Shown here: piece by piece, positions 60,919 to 62,482 of the stretch | Numbering within the stretch: position 1 is the stretch's first letter | How the letters are laid out: every line of letters starts with the position of its first letter | Assembly (NCBI GenBank): GCA_944325085.1 | Contig: CALUYT010000038.1 | Coordinates: 1 to 62,482, forward strand | Origin: Candidatus Gastranaerophilales bacterium | Lineage (GTDB): Bacteria; Cyanobacteriota; Vampirovibrionia; Gastranaerophilales; Gastranaerophilaceae | Reading direction: 5' to 3' | DNA length: 62,482 bases | Translations under genes and position numbers: made by a program | The notes under the pieces: generated by a model | Database searches by the model: none | The model's input: the letters and a program-made list of their open reading frames with translations, nothing else | What the model was told of the DNA's origin: nothing

Positions 60919-61557
60919 CTACAATGAAAATAAAGATTCAAACATCTGAGCTGAATTACCTGCATTAAGAATTGTACAAGCCCTATCATTTAAAATAACA
61001 TTCATCAATTTTTCATCTGAAGAACTCATATTTGCAGCACTAGGAATAATTACATCTTGCGGATTTTTTAACATATTATTTCTAGCACCTGCATTTCTTT
61101 CATTCTCTTGCAATATTGAATCACCTACATATAACAATTGTTGTTTTGTAAATTCACAACGAATTTTTGGTTCAAAAGTAGAGATTGTAGCATTATCTGC
61201 AGATGTACCATATAATTGCTCAAACATTTGGCTAATACCTGTTGATTGTGCAATAAAATCTAATCTACATTTGTTATTGACCCAACCTCTAATACTTAAT
61301 TTAAAAGAAAAATTAACTCCGGCAACATCTGTATTCAAAATCTCATTGTAAGGTTTACACATTTTTATATTATCTGCTAACTTTACATCTGAACTGTTAT
61401 TATTTTGAACTTGATTTGTCGCTTTTGGTGCATACTGAGTATTCACATTTTGCTGAGGTCTTCTAATTGGTCTTGAAGTTCTTACAACATCAGCAAAAAC
61501 ACTTCCGCCCAAAAACATAAACACTAATATTAAAAGCAAATAAAATCTTTTCATCAT
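60919..61557 (-). CDS. Secreted protein of the Cys-GW-Cys family
   Basis: A 212-residue exported protein with a signal peptide (FYLLLILVFMFLGGSVFA), a Gln/Asn-rich linker, and the family core KMCKPYNEILNTDVAGVNFS, IRGWVNNKCRLDFIAQ, PKIRCEFTKQQLLYVGD and DRACTILN. The 34-base gap to the next paralogue indicates tandem duplication. Start at 61557 or the adjacent ATG at 61554; a GAGGA site fits either. Unknown function. Confidence 0.68.
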   Translation of the reverse strand: MMKRFYLLLILVFMFLGGSVFADVVRTSRPIRRPQQNVNTQYAPKATNQVQNNNSSDVKLADNIKMCKPYNEILNTDVAGVNFSFKLSIRGWVNNKCRLDFIAQSTGISQMFEQLYGTSADNATISTFEPKIRCEFTKQQLLYVGDSILQENERNAGARNNMLKNPQDVIIPSAANMSSSDEKLMNVILNDRACTILNAGNSAQMFESLFSL

Positions 61558-61683
61558 TCCTCGCTATAACTTCTTTATTATATTATTATATCTAAATAAA
61601 TTATATACAATACATAAATGGTATTTTATTAAAATTTATTATATAATTCTAGTAACATTAGAGAGTTTTATATAAGGATAATA

Positions 61684-62337
61684 ATGGACAACGAAAATAA
61701 CGACTTACTTATACTTGGCATAAGCATACTTGGAATAGGTTTACTTTTAACAGCATATTCTGTATCCACATACTTAGAAATAAAATCTCTTAGTAAAAAA
61801 ATCGACTTTGAACTTATCGATGACAATAATGATATGTCTAATTCTGATAAATACTATAAATACTTATCAAATGCAGACTTTTTAAATCAGAAATTAGAGC
61901 ATAATAAAAATATACTTATAAAAAATTCTTCATGTATATATTTGGATTATGCACAACATAACGCTATAGAGCTTTATAAATTAACTAATAATAAAATCAA
62001 TATGACAGAATCACAAAAAAGTGTATCAGCAGGAATAATAAGAAATTTATATACAAGATTAGATGATTATAGAACCTGTAAACAAACTGAAAAATATAAA
62101 AAAGAACTTAGTCAAATTCTTTCTGACATTCAAAAACAAGATGATTTCTCAATAGAATCTGAACGCAGATATAATAAATTTATCAATACCTCAGCAAATC
62201 AAGAAATACAACCACAACAAGATATCCAAAATTCTCAAGTAATGCCAGAAGAAAATACATACACACCACAATCTGCTGAAAATGCACAAACTCAAACACA
62301 AAACCAAGAACAAGAACCCCAAACAACTAATTACTAA
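61684..62337 (+). CDS. Membrane-anchored protein with Gln-rich tail
   Basis: A 217-residue protein with an N-terminal membrane helix (LLILGISILGIGLLLTAYSVS), a helical, charged middle (LSKKIDFELIDDNNDMSNSD) and a C-terminal Gln/Asn/Pro/Glu-rich low-complexity tail of about 50 residues. No known domain. AAGGATAATA precedes the ATG. Single-gene transcript by context. Confidence 0.55.
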   Translation: MDNENNDLLILGISILGIGLLLTAYSVSTYLEIKSLSKKIDFELIDDNNDMSNSDKYYKYLSNADFLNQKLEHNKNILIKNSSCIYLDYAQHNAIELYKLTNNKINMTESQKSVSAGIIRNLYTRLDDYRTCKQTEKYKKELSQILSDIQKQDDFSIESERRYNKFINTSANQEIQPQQDIQNSQVMPEENTYTPQSAENAQTQTQNQEQEPQTTNY

Positions 62338-62354
62338 TTATATTTTTACAAAGC

Positions 62355-62381
62355 AAAAAAAAACCACTCACAAGTGAGTGG
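62355..62381 (-). terminator. Rho-independent terminator for a gene entering from the right
   Basis: Minus strand: CCACTCACTTGTGAGTGG hairpin followed by nine Ts. On the plus strand no T-run follows, so it ends transcription coming from the right edge. Confidence 0.8.
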
Positions 62382-62409
62382 GTCGTTTTCTGCATCCTAA
62401 TGGTCTCTT

Positions 62410-62482
62410 TTAGTGTTTATTATTTAGGAGTTTATATGTTTTTGGGGTTAATGAACTATTTATATTTAGTGTTTCGACTACA
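62410..62482 (-). CDS. Possible C-terminal end of a minus-strand gene cut by the edge
   Basis: The minus strand reads VVETLNINSSLTPKTYKLLNN-Lys-His then TAA at 62410, and the terminator at 62355 lies 29 bases beyond. The T-rich plus strand agrees with minus-strand coding. Only 23 codons are visible. A competing plus-strand start (ATG at 62436 with AGGAG, MFLGLMNYLYLVFRL) cannot be excluded. Confidence 0.35.
   Translation of the reverse strand, partial: VVETLNINSSLTPKTYKLLNNKH

Noticed and set aside
62436-62482. Plus-strand start MFLGLMNYLYLVFRL at the right edge
   Set aside because: It has a good AGGAG, but the nearby terminator works on the minus strand and the base bias fits minus-strand coding; only 15 codons are visible.
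1-62482. Mobile elements, prophage, CRISPR arrays or integrase-type att sites
   Set aside because: I found no transposase, recombinase, phage structural gene, long inverted repeats or regularly spaced repeats.

Overview
The window is an ordinary chromosomal stretch of a low-GC, A-rich, Gram-negative-type bacterium. KdsA (Kdo synthesis) and RseP point to an outer membrane. Many lineage-type proteins carry short N-terminal Phe-x-Gly motifs, and there are pilin-like and TPR proteins. I infer a gut Vampirovibrionia/Melainabacteria (Gastranaerophilales-like) genome from the combination of gene content, base composition and these motifs; no rRNA is present to prove it. I saw no insertion sequence, prophage, CRISPR array or integrase. 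The window is densely coded on both strands, with short gaps and many hairpin terminators shared between convergent genes.

Left part (1-8 kb, minus strand): a truncated ArsB/NhaD permease, rseP, pheS, an MBL hydrolase and kdsA, then a tight operon of HEAT-repeat protein, queC, DUF366 protein and SPOR-domain protein. Region 8-22 kb: two lineage-type membrane proteins, a small secreted Cys protein, mnmE, an EF-hand protein, tsaC-type YrdC, a GT2 membrane glycosyltransferase, a secreted 'IPxGT' protein, a BlaI/MecI-type repressor operon, radA and pncC. Region 22-32 kb: a MarR-like remnant, tRNA-Gly, a parvulin, M24 peptidase, SpoU methyltransferase, C_GCAxxG_C_C protein, rmuC, a GltD-type oxidoreductase and a cluster of DUF805-like membrane proteins.

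Region 32-51 kb: a membrane pyrophosphatase, an aquaporin, prs, a probable small RNA, a membrane-anchored GH77-like glucanotransferase, an HxlR regulator divergent from an MBL hydrolase, tRNA-Leu, an OadG/NhaD/small-membrane-protein unit, a Na/Pi symporter, an Lrp-aminotransferase operon, a membrane-anchored kinase-fold protein and an EamA exporter. Region 51-62 kb: tRNA-CAT preceded by a structured leader, a sugar nucleotidyltransferase, a pilin-like protein, a lipoate ligase-type protein, two tandem coiled-coil secreted paralogues, a TPR protein, and several secreted or membrane proteins of unknown function.

The strongest non-routine signals are: (1) a recurring promoter layout with the -10 box exactly six bases before the ATG (kdsA, mnmE, radA and two unknown genes), implying leaderless mRNAs in a genome that otherwise uses Shine-Dalgarno sites; (2) a roughly 75-nt RNA at 37.5 kb with two hairpins flanking a CCTCCTCCCC linker, laid out like cyanobacterial Yfr1; (3) unrelated proteins, including a kinase-fold protein and a GH77-like enzyme, sharing an N-terminal Phe-x-Gly motif; (4) a three-member family of small secreted Cys proteins.
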